Positions 44,042 to 53,031 are shown, counted from the stretch's first letter. The stretch: 64,000 nt of DNA from Candidatus Omnitrophota bacterium (GCA_020632575.1 JACKFH010000012.1:1-64000); one strand, 5' to 3'. Notes: generated by a model not told the origin, from the letters alone. Numbers and translations are program-made.

Positions 44042-44344
44042 TTACATCACCACCTCAAACCCCTCGAACTCCGGGTGCCCCAGATAGGTCCCCTCCGGAG
44101 CCTTGGCTTGAGCGTGGGCCTTCCGGAACGCTTCGGATTGGGTCCAGGCTTCGAAATGAGACCGGGATTCCCAGATCGAGTGGGAGGCGTAGAGCGTATG
44201 CTCCTCGGTGGTCGGCCCCTTGAGCAGATGGAACTCCTTGAATCCGGGGACATCGTCGAGATACGACTCCCGATTTCTCCAAAGGGCTTCGAAATCCCCC
44301 TCATGCCCGAGGCCGATCCGAAAACGGTTCATCGCGATAAACAT
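44042..44344 (-). CDS. ABM-fold (heme-degrading-type) monooxygenase
   Basis: A 100-aa protein of the antibiotic-biosynthesis-monooxygenase fold, close in pattern to HmoA-like proteins: M-F-I-A-M-N-R-F-R-I-G, F-E-A-L-W-R-N-R-E-S-Y-L, V-P-G-F-K-E-F-H-L-L-K-G, then Y-A-S-H-S-I-W-E-S-R-S-H-F-E-A-W-T-Q-S-E-A-F. The N, H and W residues of IsdG-type heme oxygenases are in comparable positions (N6, a His in the last third, W58-region). GGAGG lies upstream of ATG 44344. Heme degradation is plausible but not certain; other ABM proteins oxidise polyketide-like aromatics. Confidence 0.8.
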   Translation of the reverse strand: MFIAMNRFRIGLGHEGDFEALWRNRESYLDDVPGFKEFHLLKGPTTEEHTLYASHSIWESRSHFEAWTQSEAFRKAHAQAKAPEGTYLGHPEFEGFEVVM

Positions 44345-44557
44345 TTCGTTAACTCCTCCCCTTCATTGTAACCTTCCCCAAGGAGTATCGGATCTCGCCT
44401 GGATTGGGAAGGTGGGGAGGTTTTCGCCGATGAACCACGCCTTCCATTGAAAGGACGGATCGTGCCTCTCGGTCAATTCCCCTCGCCTCGGATTCCCATG
44501 GGATGGACGCGGAAGGGCGAATTCTATTCCCCTTCGATCCTAAGTGAAATTCATGTA

Positions 44558-44586
44558 TTGATATTTCATTACAGAATGTCTACACT
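44558..44586 (+). promoter_or_regulatory. Sigma-70-type promoter, probably leaderless transcript
   Basis: TTGATA (44558-44563), 17-bp spacer and TACACT (44581-44586). The expected start site near 44593 is only about three bases before ATG 44596, which has no Shine-Dalgarno. The mRNA is therefore predicted to be leaderless or nearly so. Confidence 0.55.
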
Positions 44587-44595
44587 ATTAGAGAA

Positions 44596-46026
44596 ATGTT
44601 CCCACATCGAATCGCGATCCTCCTCCTCGCTCTCGCTCTTCCCGCCCACTCCGCCACTTTGTTTGTCTCCCCCGATGGAACAGGCGCGGATGGCCTCTCC
44701 TGGAACACCGCCTTCCCCACCATCGGACAAGCCATTGTCGCCTCGACCACCGACGATGAAATCTGGATCAGGTCCGCGACCTATGTGGAAAACATCACCA
44801 TCGAGAGACCTCTGACTCTCCTTGGTGGATTTGTCGGGTCGGAAACGTTGGGACAACGAAATTCGAGGGACCCGAGTCAGCATCCCACAGTGATTGACGG
44901 GAACCGAAACGGTTCGGTGGTCAGAGCGAAGGGGCCGATCACTCTCGATGGGTTCTCCATCGTGAACGGGTTGGCGCGATTGGAGGACGGGGATCTGGGG
45001 TCTGGACTCCTCCTCTCCGATGCGACGGCGACACTCACTCGGTTGAAACTGTCCGGAAATGGAGAGTTCACTCGACGTCAAAGCAGTGGAGGAGGTGGAA
45101 TGTATGCTGAAAACTCGACTATTCGCATGACCGACTGCCTGATGACCAAGAACCTCGCCGGGGAGGGCGGGGGCGCTATGTTCACCGGTTGTGCAATCGA
45201 GGTGAGAGATTCGCTTATAGGATCGAACCGTGGTTGGATCGACGGAGCGGGACTTTACATCCGGGATGGATCGTCGGTCTTCCTTAACACGGAAATCTCC
45301 GACAATTTGGTGAATGGCGGGGATGGTGGAGGTTGTTACATCGAGTCCGGACATGCCGCCTTTCTTGGCTGTCAGTTTCTTGAAAACGTGGTCTACCATT
45401 TCTCTCCCGGGCCTCTCCCGGTTCCGTTTTTAGTCAAATTCGGTGGGGCGGTGGCCTGCTATCGGGTTGAGGAAGTTCGCTTTGTCAATTCGCTTTTCAC
45501 GGGGAATCGAGGCACGGGTGTGGGGCTCACGGCGGGCTCGGTATTGTACTCCAAGGATTCCGAACAGATTCACTTCACCCATTGCACCATCATTGCTCTC
45601 CAGTACGCCTCCTTTTCCGCACAGGACCAGCCGATCCATATCGAGAACAGCCTGGTTGTCGGCCAGGACTTAGACAGAATTCTCCAGCCAAGTCCCGTTT
45701 CTTACAGTCTCATCGAGGGTGGGCACCAGGGCGAAGGCAACATCGACGCCGATCCGTTGTTTGTCGATCCGAAGAACGGCGACTACCGACTGCGGTATGG
45801 CTCCCCCTGCATTGATGCTGGTGCAGAGACGGATCTGATGATCGACCTCGATGGGAACCCGCGCCCCGTGGATATCATCGGACTCGGGTGCGATGGACCC
45901 GACACTTTTGATATGGGGGCTTATGAGTTTCAATCGCCGCGATCGGATCTCAACGGGGACGGGTATGTGAACCACTTGGATTTGATGATCCTCCAACAGG
46001 ATTGGGGCAAGGTGTCCGGGCCTTGA
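44596..46026 (+). CDS. Secreted right-handed beta-helix protein with dockerin-like tail
   Basis: A 476-aa exported protein: a signal peptide (M-F-P-H-R-I-A-I-L-L-L-A-L-A-L-P-A-H-S), then L-F-V-S-P-D-G-T-G-A-D-G-L-S-W, the usual start of parallel beta-helix (pectate-lyase-like) proteins. Helix turns such as R-M-T-D-C-L-M-T-K-N-L-A and A-A-F-L-G-C-Q-F-L-E-N follow. G-S-P-C-I-D-A-G-A near residue 400 and D-M-G-A-Y-E-F are classical closing motifs. The C-terminus D-L-N-G-D-G-Y-V-N-H-L-D-L-M is a single EF-hand/dockerin-type calcium loop. ATG 44596 is the only start that keeps the signal peptide. Binding target unknown. Confidence 0.8.
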   Translation: MFPHRIAILLLALALPAHSATLFVSPDGTGADGLSWNTAFPTIGQAIVASTTDDEIWIRSATYVENITIERPLTLLGGFVGSETLGQRNSRDPSQHPTVIDGNRNGSVVRAKGPITLDGFSIVNGLARLEDGDLGSGLLLSDATATLTRLKLSGNGEFTRRQSSGGGGMYAENSTIRMTDCLMTKNLAGEGGGAMFTGCAIEVRDSLIGSNRGWIDGAGLYIRDGSSVFLNTEISDNLVNGGDGGGCYIESGHAAFLGCQFLENVVYHFSPGPLPVPFLVKFGGAVACYRVEEVRFVNSLFTGNRGTGVGLTAGSVLYSKDSEQIHFTHCTIIALQYASFSAQDQPIHIENSLVVGQDLDRILQPSPVSYSLIEGGHQGEGNIDADPLFVDPKNGDYRLRYGSPCIDAGAETDLMIDLDGNPRPVDIIGLGCDGPDTFDMGAYEFQSPRSDLNGDGYVNHLDLMILQQDWGKVSGP

Positions 46027-46138
46027 TCTTGCCCTCTTCGACCGTGTGCCGGTGGTCCAGGCGAAAGAGGAGGGAATGACACTGGTGACACGGGATGCGT
46101 TTTTGGAGGAGTATGGGGTGGCGGTGATGGGGGCGTAG
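46025..46138 (+). pseudogene. Remnant of a PIN-domain (VapC-like) toxin gene
   Basis: Directly after the beta-helix stop, an open frame of 37 codons reads D-L-A-L-F-D-R-V-P-V-V-Q-A-K-E-E-G-M-T-L, then V-T-R-D-A-F-L-E-E-Y-G-V-A-V-M before TAG at 46136. This matches the last third of VapC toxins (F-D-R-x-x-V-A-Q-A ... E-G-x-x-L-V-T-R-D ... Y-G-V), including the final catalytic-type Asp. The first two thirds of the toxin and any antitoxin are missing. It appears to be a decayed toxin-antitoxin module truncated at the end of the neighbouring gene. Confidence 0.65.
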
Positions 46139-46156
46139 TAGCAATACAATTCCCCA

Positions 46157-46663
46157 TCACAACTTACTCAGCATAACGAATAAAATCATTATGACGACCG
46201 CGACCAAAAAAGTTCCGTAAGCAAGCGCGACTATTCTGTCACCTTTAGGGAAAACATGGGTGGTCCTGCTGACGAGGTCCCGGTATTCTTGAAACTCGGT
46301 CCATCCCTCGTGTGAGGGTGAGTCGAGGTCGAGGAACTCTCCGCTGCTTGTATCGAATGCTGACCAATTGTTTTGCTTTGCACAAATTCGCGATCGATGT
46401 GATGGGGTCTCCGCCCCCTCGAACGTGAAGCATCATCGTAGCCGTCTCGCCTGTCTCCTGGTGGTTGAACTCGATCGACCAACCATCGCCTTGAAGAACC
46501 CCCCAAGCCGGGTCGCTCCAATCCACCCCGGGTTCAGAGACTCCTTGAGACCTTTTCACGTATCTCGGCAGGCGTCACCCATTGCTGGTGGATCGTTGAA
46601 AGCATCCGACAGATCATCCGTATCGGGGGATCGCCCTGGAAATTGTCGAGAAAGATACGACAT
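46157..46663 (-). pseudogene. Frameshifted gene for a C-terminally anchored membrane protein
   Basis: One coherent protein can be read only by changing frames. From GTG 46559 the frame gives E-P-G-V-D-W-S-D-P-A-W-G-V-L-Q-G-D-G-W-S and H-V-R-G-G-G-D-P-I-T-S-I-A-N-L-C-K-A. At the A4 run 46374-46371 the sense continues in another frame: N-N-W-S-A-F-D-T-S-S-G-E-F-L-D-L, then Y-R-D-L-V-S-R-T and a final TM helix (A-Y-G-T-F-L-V-A-V-V-I-M-I-L-F-V-M-L) to the TGA at 46159-46157. Removing one A restores the frame. An upstream ATG at 46663 opens a third frame (M-S-Y-L-S-R-Q-F-P-G) that may be the true N-terminus, needing another shift. Function unknown; real decay or base-calling error. Confidence 0.55.
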
Positions 46664-46776
46664 CCCAACGTAGATCTTTTCTCCTCCGGACAATGATTTG
46701 CAGTTCAGCACCAATCCTCAACTTGACCCCTTTGATCGGATTTGATCGTCCAAGGAAAGAGGAGGGACTTGCTGCC

Positions 46777-47129
46777 TGCGCCGAGATTCCCTTCTCGGCG
46801 CAACTTTAGCAGGAATCCCTTCCTGCGAAACGGACCCTCTTCCTTAATCCTCCAATTCAAACCTCCGGCGAGCGACAGCACGAAGGGATTCGTGCGGAAG
46901 TGGGTTCGAGATGGGAATCTCGAACCAGATCCTTTGAACCGCGAATCGTCTGAGTCCGTTTCAACGGACGGCTCTCTGCGTAGCGACGGAATTGATTCCG
47001 TCGCGGACTTCGCTCGATCCCGAAGACTCCATCGCCTCCCACGCCCCGCTCACATCGGAACGGATTCCGACGTGGGATAGGAACGAGGCGGGAGCCACGT
47101 TCCAGCAACTACCAGGGTTTCAACCCTGG
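46777..47129. repeat. Array of nine distinct short hairpins
   Basis: Gene-free DNA between 46664 and 47212 contains nine separate inverted repeats: 46777-46802 (arms TGCGCCGAGA), 46809-46826 (GCAGGAA), 46878-46895 (GCACGAA), 46903-46926 (GGTTCGAGAT), 46954-46969 (GTCCGTT), 46983-47004 (GCGACGGAA), 47051-47074 (CACATCGGAA, one mismatch), 47080-47103 (GGAACGAGGC, one mismatch) and 47112-47129 (CCAGGGTT). Several have a GGGA tetraloop or its complement TCCC. Pairs of hairpins share their inner part while both outer arms differ in a compensating way. No T-tracts follow, so they are not ordinary terminators. I see no credible gene in this stretch. Confidence 0.8.
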
Positions 47130-47212
47130 GCGACCGACCACACCCCAACAGGTTCCCCCGCCAAAAGTTTCCGTTTACTCTCCCATCCGTTGAATCTTTG
47201 AAGGGAAACCCT

Positions 47213-48631
47213 ATGGCACGGAGCGTCATTTTGGGGGCGGGGGTGGCTGGGCTGGCGGCTGCTTACCATTTGCAGCGTCTCGGTGAAAAAGACCCCCTTG
47301 TCCTCGAGAAAAACCCATACCCCGGCGGCCTCGCCGCCACCATGGAATGGAACGGTTGCCGAATGGACCTCGGCCCTCACCGTATCCATACGGTCTACCC
47401 GCGCGCCGATGAACTGATCACCGAAATGGTCGGCGAGGACCTGATCGTCCGCAAACGGACCAGCCAGATCTTTCTCGATGGTCAGTGGATGGATTACCCC
47501 CCACGCGCCGGGGAGATGTTCCGAAAACTCGGCCTGCTCACCGCCGCGAAGATCGGCCTTTCCGCTCTTCAGGGCAAAGTTCGCGGTCTCAAGAACAAAG
47601 TCACCGGGAATCCCCCCGAAAGTTATGGGGACTACCTCGCTGAAAGGTTCGGCCCCTATGTCCGCGAACTCATCTTCGATCCGTTCGCCCTGAAGGTCTA
47701 TCGCGAGGAGGCGGATGACCTCGATGTCATGGTGGCCAAAGTGCGCCTCGCCAGCCAGGGGATATTCTCCATGCTCAAAGAGGCGATCACCGGGAAGACG
47801 GCGTCCGCAGTCAAGAAATTTCGGTATCCCAAACAGGGCATGGGATTGATTTCCGCCCGCCTCCAACAGCATATCGAGAAAGAGGGCGGGGAAGTCCTCC
47901 TCGGCCACGAGGCGACTCGAATCCGCCACACCGGCGGGCTGGTTCGATCCGTGGAATTCGAGGATCCCAATGGCGAGAAGATGTCGGTCGAGGCCTCGCG
48001 TGTCATCACCACGATCCCGCTACCCATCCTGGTCGACCTCCTTGAACCGAAACCGAACCAGGCTGTCCGAGACGCCGCGGAGAATCTCACCTACGCGGAC
48101 TCCTTTTTGGTCTACACCCTGGTCAACCGGAAACCATTGACCCCCAACTGCTGGATGTATTTCCCGGGGGATGAAACCGTCTTCAGCCGGGTCTATGAGA
48201 TCTGCCACTTCTCCCCCGAAATGACCCCGGAGGGCCAGAGCTGCCTCTGCGCCGAAATCCCCGCTCGGCCCGCCGATCCCGTTCAGTTCACCGATGAGGA
48301 GGACCTGAAACAGCGGGTTTGGGAGGGGTTTGTCGAGACCGGGATGGCGAGAGACGCCGAATGCATCGATCAGGTTGTCCTGAAAATCCCACGCGCCTAC
48401 CCGATCTACCGCAAGGGGTATAAGGAAGATCTCGGAACCATCCTCGAACACCTATCAACCCTCGGAAACCTAATTAGCACCGGACGCCATGGCCTCTTCC
48501 ACTACAACAACAGCGATCACAGCCTGGAAATGGGCCGTTTAGCCGCCGAATACGCCCGTCAAACCCCCGAAAAAAGCGAGGGTTGGTACAGTAAACGAGA
48601 TGAGTTTGACCGATACCGAATCGTGGATTAG
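47213..48631 (+). CDS. FAD-dependent amine-oxidase/protoporphyrinogen-oxidase-like protein
   Basis: A 472-aa flavoprotein. The Rossmann motif at the N-terminus reads V-I-L-G-A-G-V-A-G-L-A-A-A-Y-H-L with the following acidic residue in L-V-L-E-K-N, then N-P-Y-P-G-G-L-A-A-T, the flavin-contacting motif of amine oxidases and UDP-galactopyranose-mutase-like proteins. D-L-G-P-H-R-I-H and the C-terminal G-R-H-G-L-F-H-Y-N-N-S-D-H-S-L-E-M-G agree. AAGGG precedes ATG 47213; the frame start at TTG 47198 is rejected. It heads a plus-strand run with three radical SAM genes and a TPR lipoprotein (76 bp to the next), suggesting a joint biosynthetic role. Substrate unknown. Confidence 0.85.
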   Translation: MARSVILGAGVAGLAAAYHLQRLGEKDPLVLEKNPYPGGLAATMEWNGCRMDLGPHRIHTVYPRADELITEMVGEDLIVRKRTSQIFLDGQWMDYPPRAGEMFRKLGLLTAAKIGLSALQGKVRGLKNKVTGNPPESYGDYLAERFGPYVRELIFDPFALKVYREEADDLDVMVAKVRLASQGIFSMLKEAITGKTASAVKKFRYPKQGMGLISARLQQHIEKEGGEVLLGHEATRIRHTGGLVRSVEFEDPNGEKMSVEASRVITTIPLPILVDLLEPKPNQAVRDAAENLTYADSFLVYTLVNRKPLTPNCWMYFPGDETVFSRVYEICHFSPEMTPEGQSCLCAEIPARPADPVQFTDEEDLKQRVWEGFVETGMARDAECIDQVVLKIPRAYPIYRKGYKEDLGTILEHLSTLGNLISTGRHGLFHYNNSDHSLEMGRLAAEYARQTPEKSEGWYSKRDEFDRYRIVD

Positions 48632-48706
48632 ACTAAGCCTCGACGAAGGCATCCTATCGTCCCATTTTGATTGGGTTTATTGCTGAATCGATCATTTAGA
48701 ACCACC

Positions 48707-50141
48707 ATGCGCGGAAATGAAATCAAAACAGCTTTTCTAATTGTCCCCCCACGGGAAAAATCATCCGGGAGGAGCGCTGCCAGACCCCCATCGAGGGTCT
48801 GCACACAGTCGCCCTGCGCCCGCCGATGGACCTCCTCTACATGGCGGCGGTCCTCGAACAAAACGATGTGAAGTGCACACTCATCGACTACCCCGCTCAG
48901 GACAAGGATTGGGAGGATTTGGAGGAGGATCTCAAACGCCTTCGCCCCGACCTCTTCCTGATTTCAATCACCACCCCGACTCTCGACCGCGACCTCCGCG
49001 CCGGGAAACTGGCCAAGACAATTCGCCGTGACACCTTAGTCGGAGTCAAAGGCGCCCATTTCTGGCGGGATAACCCAAGAATTCTTCTCAAATACCCGAT
49101 GCTCGATTTCGCCATGATGGGCGAATATGAGGAAACCATCGGAGAGTTCGTCACCAAACCGGATTGGAAGGAAGTTCCGGGCCTCATCTACCGCGATCAG
49201 GGCGAGGTCCATTCGACCGGCAAACGGGAACTGGTCCAGAACCTGGACGACATCCCCTATCCCGCGCGTCATCTGATCAAAAATTCAGTTTACATCCGCC
49301 CGGATACGGGGGAACTCCAAACCACCATTGTCACAAACAGGGGCTGCCCCGAGAATGCGTCTTCTGCCTTGCCCCGCGTGTGAGCGGTCGCGAGAACCGC
49401 AGACGTTCCATCCCGAACATCATCGGTGAACTGGAAAACTGTGTGAAACAACACGGCATCCGCAATTTCCTATTCCGGTCTGACACCTTCACCCTCGATC
49501 CCGACTGGGTGATTCGCCTCTGCAATGGAATCCAACGCGCGGGCCTCGACATCAAATGGTCCTGCAACAGCCGGGTCGACACTCTGAGCGGAGAGGTCCT
49601 CCGGGCCATGAAGGATGCTGGCTGTTGGATCATCTCCTTCGGCATCGAGAGCGGCTCCCAAGAGGTGCTCGACCTCATGAAGAAGGGCATCACCAAGGAT
49701 CAGGTCCGCGCCGCCCTCAACCTCTGCCGGGTGGAGGGCATTCTCTCCTCCGTCTATTTCCTGATCGGCGTCCCCTGGGAGTCGGAAGAAACCTTTCGAG
49801 AGACCCTGGATTTCGCTCGTCAGATCGATCCGGATATCGTTGAGTTCTTCTATGCCTACCCCTTCGAGGGGACCGAAATGTATGTGACCGCCGCCAATGA
49901 GGGACTGATCGAGCGCGGCGATTTCCCCATCAGCGCCTACTCCAAACCGGCGATGCCCACCAAGCACCTGTCGATGGAGCGCCTGGAGGGGATGAGAAGC
50001 GAGGCTCTCAAGGATTTTTATTTGCGTTGGCCGGTGATCTCCCGTACCATAAGAAGGGCGAGATCGCCTAAAGTTTTTCTGAATTACGCTCGATTTGGGA
50101 TGGCGCAACTGACGGATCTGGTCACCACCCAAAGGAATTAA
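48707..50141 (+). pseudogene. Cobalamin-type radical SAM protein gene with two frameshifts
   Basis: Three frames join into one radical SAM protein parallel to the one at 53032. ATG 48707 gives M-R-G-N-E-I-K-T-A-F-L-I-V-P-P-R-E-K; the frame must change at the A5 run 48756-48760 to reach I-R-E-E-R-C-Q-T-P-I-E-G and M-D-L-L-Y-M-A-A-V-L. It must change again at the C4 run 49347-49350, exactly inside the cluster motif, to give C-P-R-E-C-V-F-C. Each junction needs one extra base. The rest is intact: F-G-I-E-S-G-S-Q-E-V-L, F-L-I-G-V-P-W-E-S, F-Y-A-Y-P-F-E-G-T-E. As written the gene is broken; an assembly error would make it functional. Confidence 0.8.
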
Positions 50142-50143
50142 AG

Positions 50144-51601
50144 TTGAAAATGAAAAGGCACAAAATCCTCCTGCTCAATCCCCCGGGGCAACACCGATAC
50201 ATCCGGGATTACTACTGCAGCCATATCTCGAAGGCGAACTATATCTGGCACCCCTACGATCTTTTTGTTCAAAGCGGGATTCTGGGCGAACAACACGATC
50301 TCGTCGCCTTCGACGCCAACATCGACAACACGACCCCCGAGCGCACGGCCCAGTACTTGAGCACGCTCGATTTCGACACCGTTTTGATGCTTTCCGGAGC
50401 CGTCTCCTGGAAGAGCGATCTCGGATTCGCCAAAAAGTATCTACAGGACAAGACGCTCATCGTCTCCGGCGACATCACCATCGCGAATGGGCGTGACTTG
50501 ATGGACCGGTATCCTTTCATCGACGCCACCCTCCAAGATTTCACCCAACCCGGAGTCCACCAATTCTTGGAGCAACTCGATGAAAATGGCGGCGGCCCCC
50601 TAAAAGGGAACACTCCCATCCAAGGCATCACCTATCGCAATTCCGACGGCGAATTCGTCGACGGGCCCGTTTATCCGGCCTACGGTCATTTCACACATCC
50701 CGCTCCGAAATACGAACTTTTCCCTTGGAAGAAATACCGGGTCCCCCATGCTCGCAAGGTTCCGTTCGCCTCGATGCTCACCGACTTCGGGTGCCCCTAT
50801 CACTGTAACTTTTGCATCACTGGAACATTTGGTTACCGCATGCGAGACCTCGATAATGTCGAGATGGAACTGAACTATCTGAAGACTCTTGGCATCGAGG
50901 ACATCTGGTTCAAGGATGTCGTCTTTGGAGTCAACAAACGGCACTATTACGGTCTCCTTGAACTCCTCAAGAAACCCGAACACAAGTTCCGCTGGGCGAC
51001 TCTCTCCCGTGTCGATGTGGTCACCGACGACATCTTGGTGAAGATGGCCGAGGCGGGTTGCCACACCATCCAATTCGGAGTCGAGAGCAGCGACCCCGAC
51101 ATCTTGGAGTCGATCGAAAAGGGAATCAGCCCCGAACGTGTCAAAGAGGTCTTTAATCTCTGCCGCAAACTCGGCATTCGGACCTTGGCGCATTTCATTA
51201 TCGGCCTGCCCGGAGAGACCATGGAGACCGCGAAGCGAACCATCGACTTCGCCCTCGACATCGACCCCGATTTCGCCTCCTTCAATGTGGCCTCGCCCCG
51301 AGTGGGGACGCCCTTACGGGATGAGGCCATCGAAAAAGGCTATATTTCGGACGAATTGACAGAACTCGATAACTCCATCACCTTTCCCACGATGGATTTG
51401 GGGACATTGTCCAAGGAGGATGTGTGGAGGTTGAGGAGCGAGGCGGTTCGCCGTTTCTATCTTCGTCCCTCTTACCTCTACCGCAGGCTCACCGGAGTTC
51501 GATCGTTCCGTGAGTTGACCAATTCGATTTTCGAAGGAACCAACTTGGTGGTGAATTCTCTGAATCCGAAACCCGACCCGGCGGAGATGGTTGAGGTTTG
51601 A
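50144..51601 (+). CDS. B12-binding-domain radical SAM protein
   Basis: A 485-aa radical SAM enzyme with an N-terminal Rossmann-like cobalamin-binding-type domain (about 1-140) and the cluster motif C-P-Y-H-C-N-F-C near residue 215 in a TIM barrel with F-G-V-E-S-S-D-P-D-I-L. The N-domain has D-A-N-I-D-N where classical B12 proteins have D-x-H-x-x-G, so the lower-axial histidine is absent. The C-terminal part (from about 400) is short and helical. The start is TTG 50144, with AAAGGA upstream; ATG 50150 is an alternative. It begins 2 bp after the first radical SAM gene. Family members do methylations, rearrangements or ring chemistry; the substrate is unknown. Confidence 0.88.
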   Translation: MKMKRHKILLLNPPGQHRYIRDYYCSHISKANYIWHPYDLFVQSGILGEQHDLVAFDANIDNTTPERTAQYLSTLDFDTVLMLSGAVSWKSDLGFAKKYLQDKTLIVSGDITIANGRDLMDRYPFIDATLQDFTQPGVHQFLEQLDENGGGPLKGNTPIQGITYRNSDGEFVDGPVYPAYGHFTHPAPKYELFPWKKYRVPHARKVPFASMLTDFGCPYHCNFCITGTFGYRMRDLDNVEMELNYLKTLGIEDIWFKDVVFGVNKRHYYGLLELLKKPEHKFRWATLSRVDVVTDDILVKMAEAGCHTIQFGVESSDPDILESIEKGISPERVKEVFNLCRKLGIRTLAHFIIGLPGETMETAKRTIDFALDIDPDFASFNVASPRVGTPLRDEAIEKGYISDELTELDNSITFPTMDLGTLSKEDVWRLRSEAVRRFYLRPSYLYRRLTGVRSFRELTNSIFEGTNLVVNSLNPKPDPAEMVEV

Positions 51602-51642
51602 TTGCCTCCATCGCCGTCTTGAACAACATCTCGAGGAATAGA

Positions 51643-53007
51643 ATGAACTGGAATTTTTGTCGTCATTATCGCTGTGTCTTAACCTGTCTTCTGCTGGCGC
51701 TTGTTGTCGGCTGCGGAAAGCCTTCGCCGGATGAGCTTCTGCAAGAAGGCATCGAACTCATGCGTCAACAAAACTTCGTCTCCGCGCGCCATCGGTTCCA
51801 AGAAATCGCCGACAACTATCCGGACTACGATCTTATTTCGACCGTCAAGTTGAATATCGCGGACTGTTACGCTCTCGATGGCCAGCTCGGCAAAGCGCGA
51901 ACCGGGTACGAGGAGGTGGCCGAGACTTACAAGGGTCAGTTTACCGCTCAGCTGGCCGAGGTCAGACTCGGAGACATGGCCAAACAAGAGGAGCGTTACG
52001 ATGACGCCGAGAGCCGATACCGTTCGGTCATCGCGGAATGCACCAATCCTCGTCTGCTTATGGACACTCGCCAAAACTTGGCCGATCTTTATGTGGTCAC
52101 AGAGCAGCTTCCCAAGGCGGTCGACGCTCTAAAGGAGATGGTGGACGCTTCCCCGGATTTTCCGAACAAACTCCGGACGACTCAAACCCTCGCGAATTTT
52201 CTCATCGCGAAAGGTTCGCCCGAACAAGCCTGGACCGCCATGCTTTCGATTCCCGAGGCGACCGGATTCGAGAGAGCGAAGGACGCCTATTATCTTTCGA
52301 TCCGTCAGACCGGCATCGCCACCAAGAAGTATGACAAGGCTTCTCAGTATTTTGACGATCTCCTTAAGAGCGCCACTGATGACGATGGAAAGGCGTTGGC
52401 GCTTTATAACAAAGCGTTGATTGCCACCGCCACGACTATCAGTCGGGCGACCGGGGTTCAAATGCTTGAGGATCTCGCCAAGGAATACCCGAAAACCCGT
52501 TGGGGACGTTGGGCGGAGGTTGACGCGGCCAAGACCATTATTACCGCCAGCGACGAGTTCGATAACCCGATGGATCTTGCGGGACAACTCCTTCGCGACG
52601 CCGAGGACAATTACGATGACATCATCGCTGACACCACGGTCGAATGGTTCGAGCCCGCCAAATCCGCCAATGCGCGCTTCCAAAAAGGGGTGATTCAGGT
52701 GATGCGGGGACAGCTCCTGGAGGATATCGATGACTTGAAATCCGCCAGCCAAACCTACGCAGAGATCATCGACCGATTTCAGACCATGCCCCAGATCGCC
52801 CAACAGGCCAACGCTTACCTCCAACAGATGGCCGCGATGGTCGATATGGCCGAGGCCAGCGGTGAGGAGTTTTGGGAACAACTTCGAATGATCCGCGCGG
52901 GCGTGGACCCCTTCGCCCAGAGCGCCACCGCCGAGGCCATTCTTCCGGGGGCGACCGAGGAAATCGCCGCCGAATCGATGCCGGCCACCGGGGAGTCGAA
53001 GGAGTAA
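51643..53007 (+). CDS. TPR-containing lipoprotein
   Basis: A 454-aa protein with a lipoprotein signal: hydrophobic core L-T-C-L-L-L-A-L and lipobox V-V-G-C with C24 as lipidation site. TPR-like helical repeats follow, the first reading E-L-L-Q-E-G-I-E-L-M-R-Q-Q-N-F-V-S-A-R-H-R-F-Q-E (given here as separate residues), similar to BamD/YfiO-type N-terminal repeats, and further units to about residue 420. An acidic tail ends G-E-S-K-E. ATG 51643 is chosen over TTG 51598 because it gives the lipobox. It is inserted between two radical SAM genes on the same strand, so it may anchor or scaffold their pathway, or merely be co-located. Confidence 0.82.
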   Translation: MNWNFCRHYRCVLTCLLLALVVGCGKPSPDELLQEGIELMRQQNFVSARHRFQEIADNYPDYDLISTVKLNIADCYALDGQLGKARTGYEEVAETYKGQFTAQLAEVRLGDMAKQEERYDDAESRYRSVIAECTNPRLLMDTRQNLADLYVVTEQLPKAVDALKEMVDASPDFPNKLRTTQTLANFLIAKGSPEQAWTAMLSIPEATGFERAKDAYYLSIRQTGIATKKYDKASQYFDDLLKSATDDDGKALALYNKALIATATTISRATGVQMLEDLAKEYPKTRWGRWAEVDAAKTIITASDEFDNPMDLAGQLLRDAEDNYDDIIADTTVEWFEPAKSANARFQKGVIQVMRGQLLEDIDDLKSASQTYAEIIDRFQTMPQIAQQANAYLQQMAAMVDMAEASGEEFWEQLRMIRAGVDPFAQSATAEAILPGATEEIAAESMPATGESKE

Positions 53008-53031
53008 GGGTTTCTCGAAGAATCAACCGCC

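Noticed and set aside
46742..47080. 112-codon plus-strand open frame over the hairpin array
   Set aside because: Its codons run through perfect palindromes and encode no recognisable domain; the hairpins explain the sequence better.
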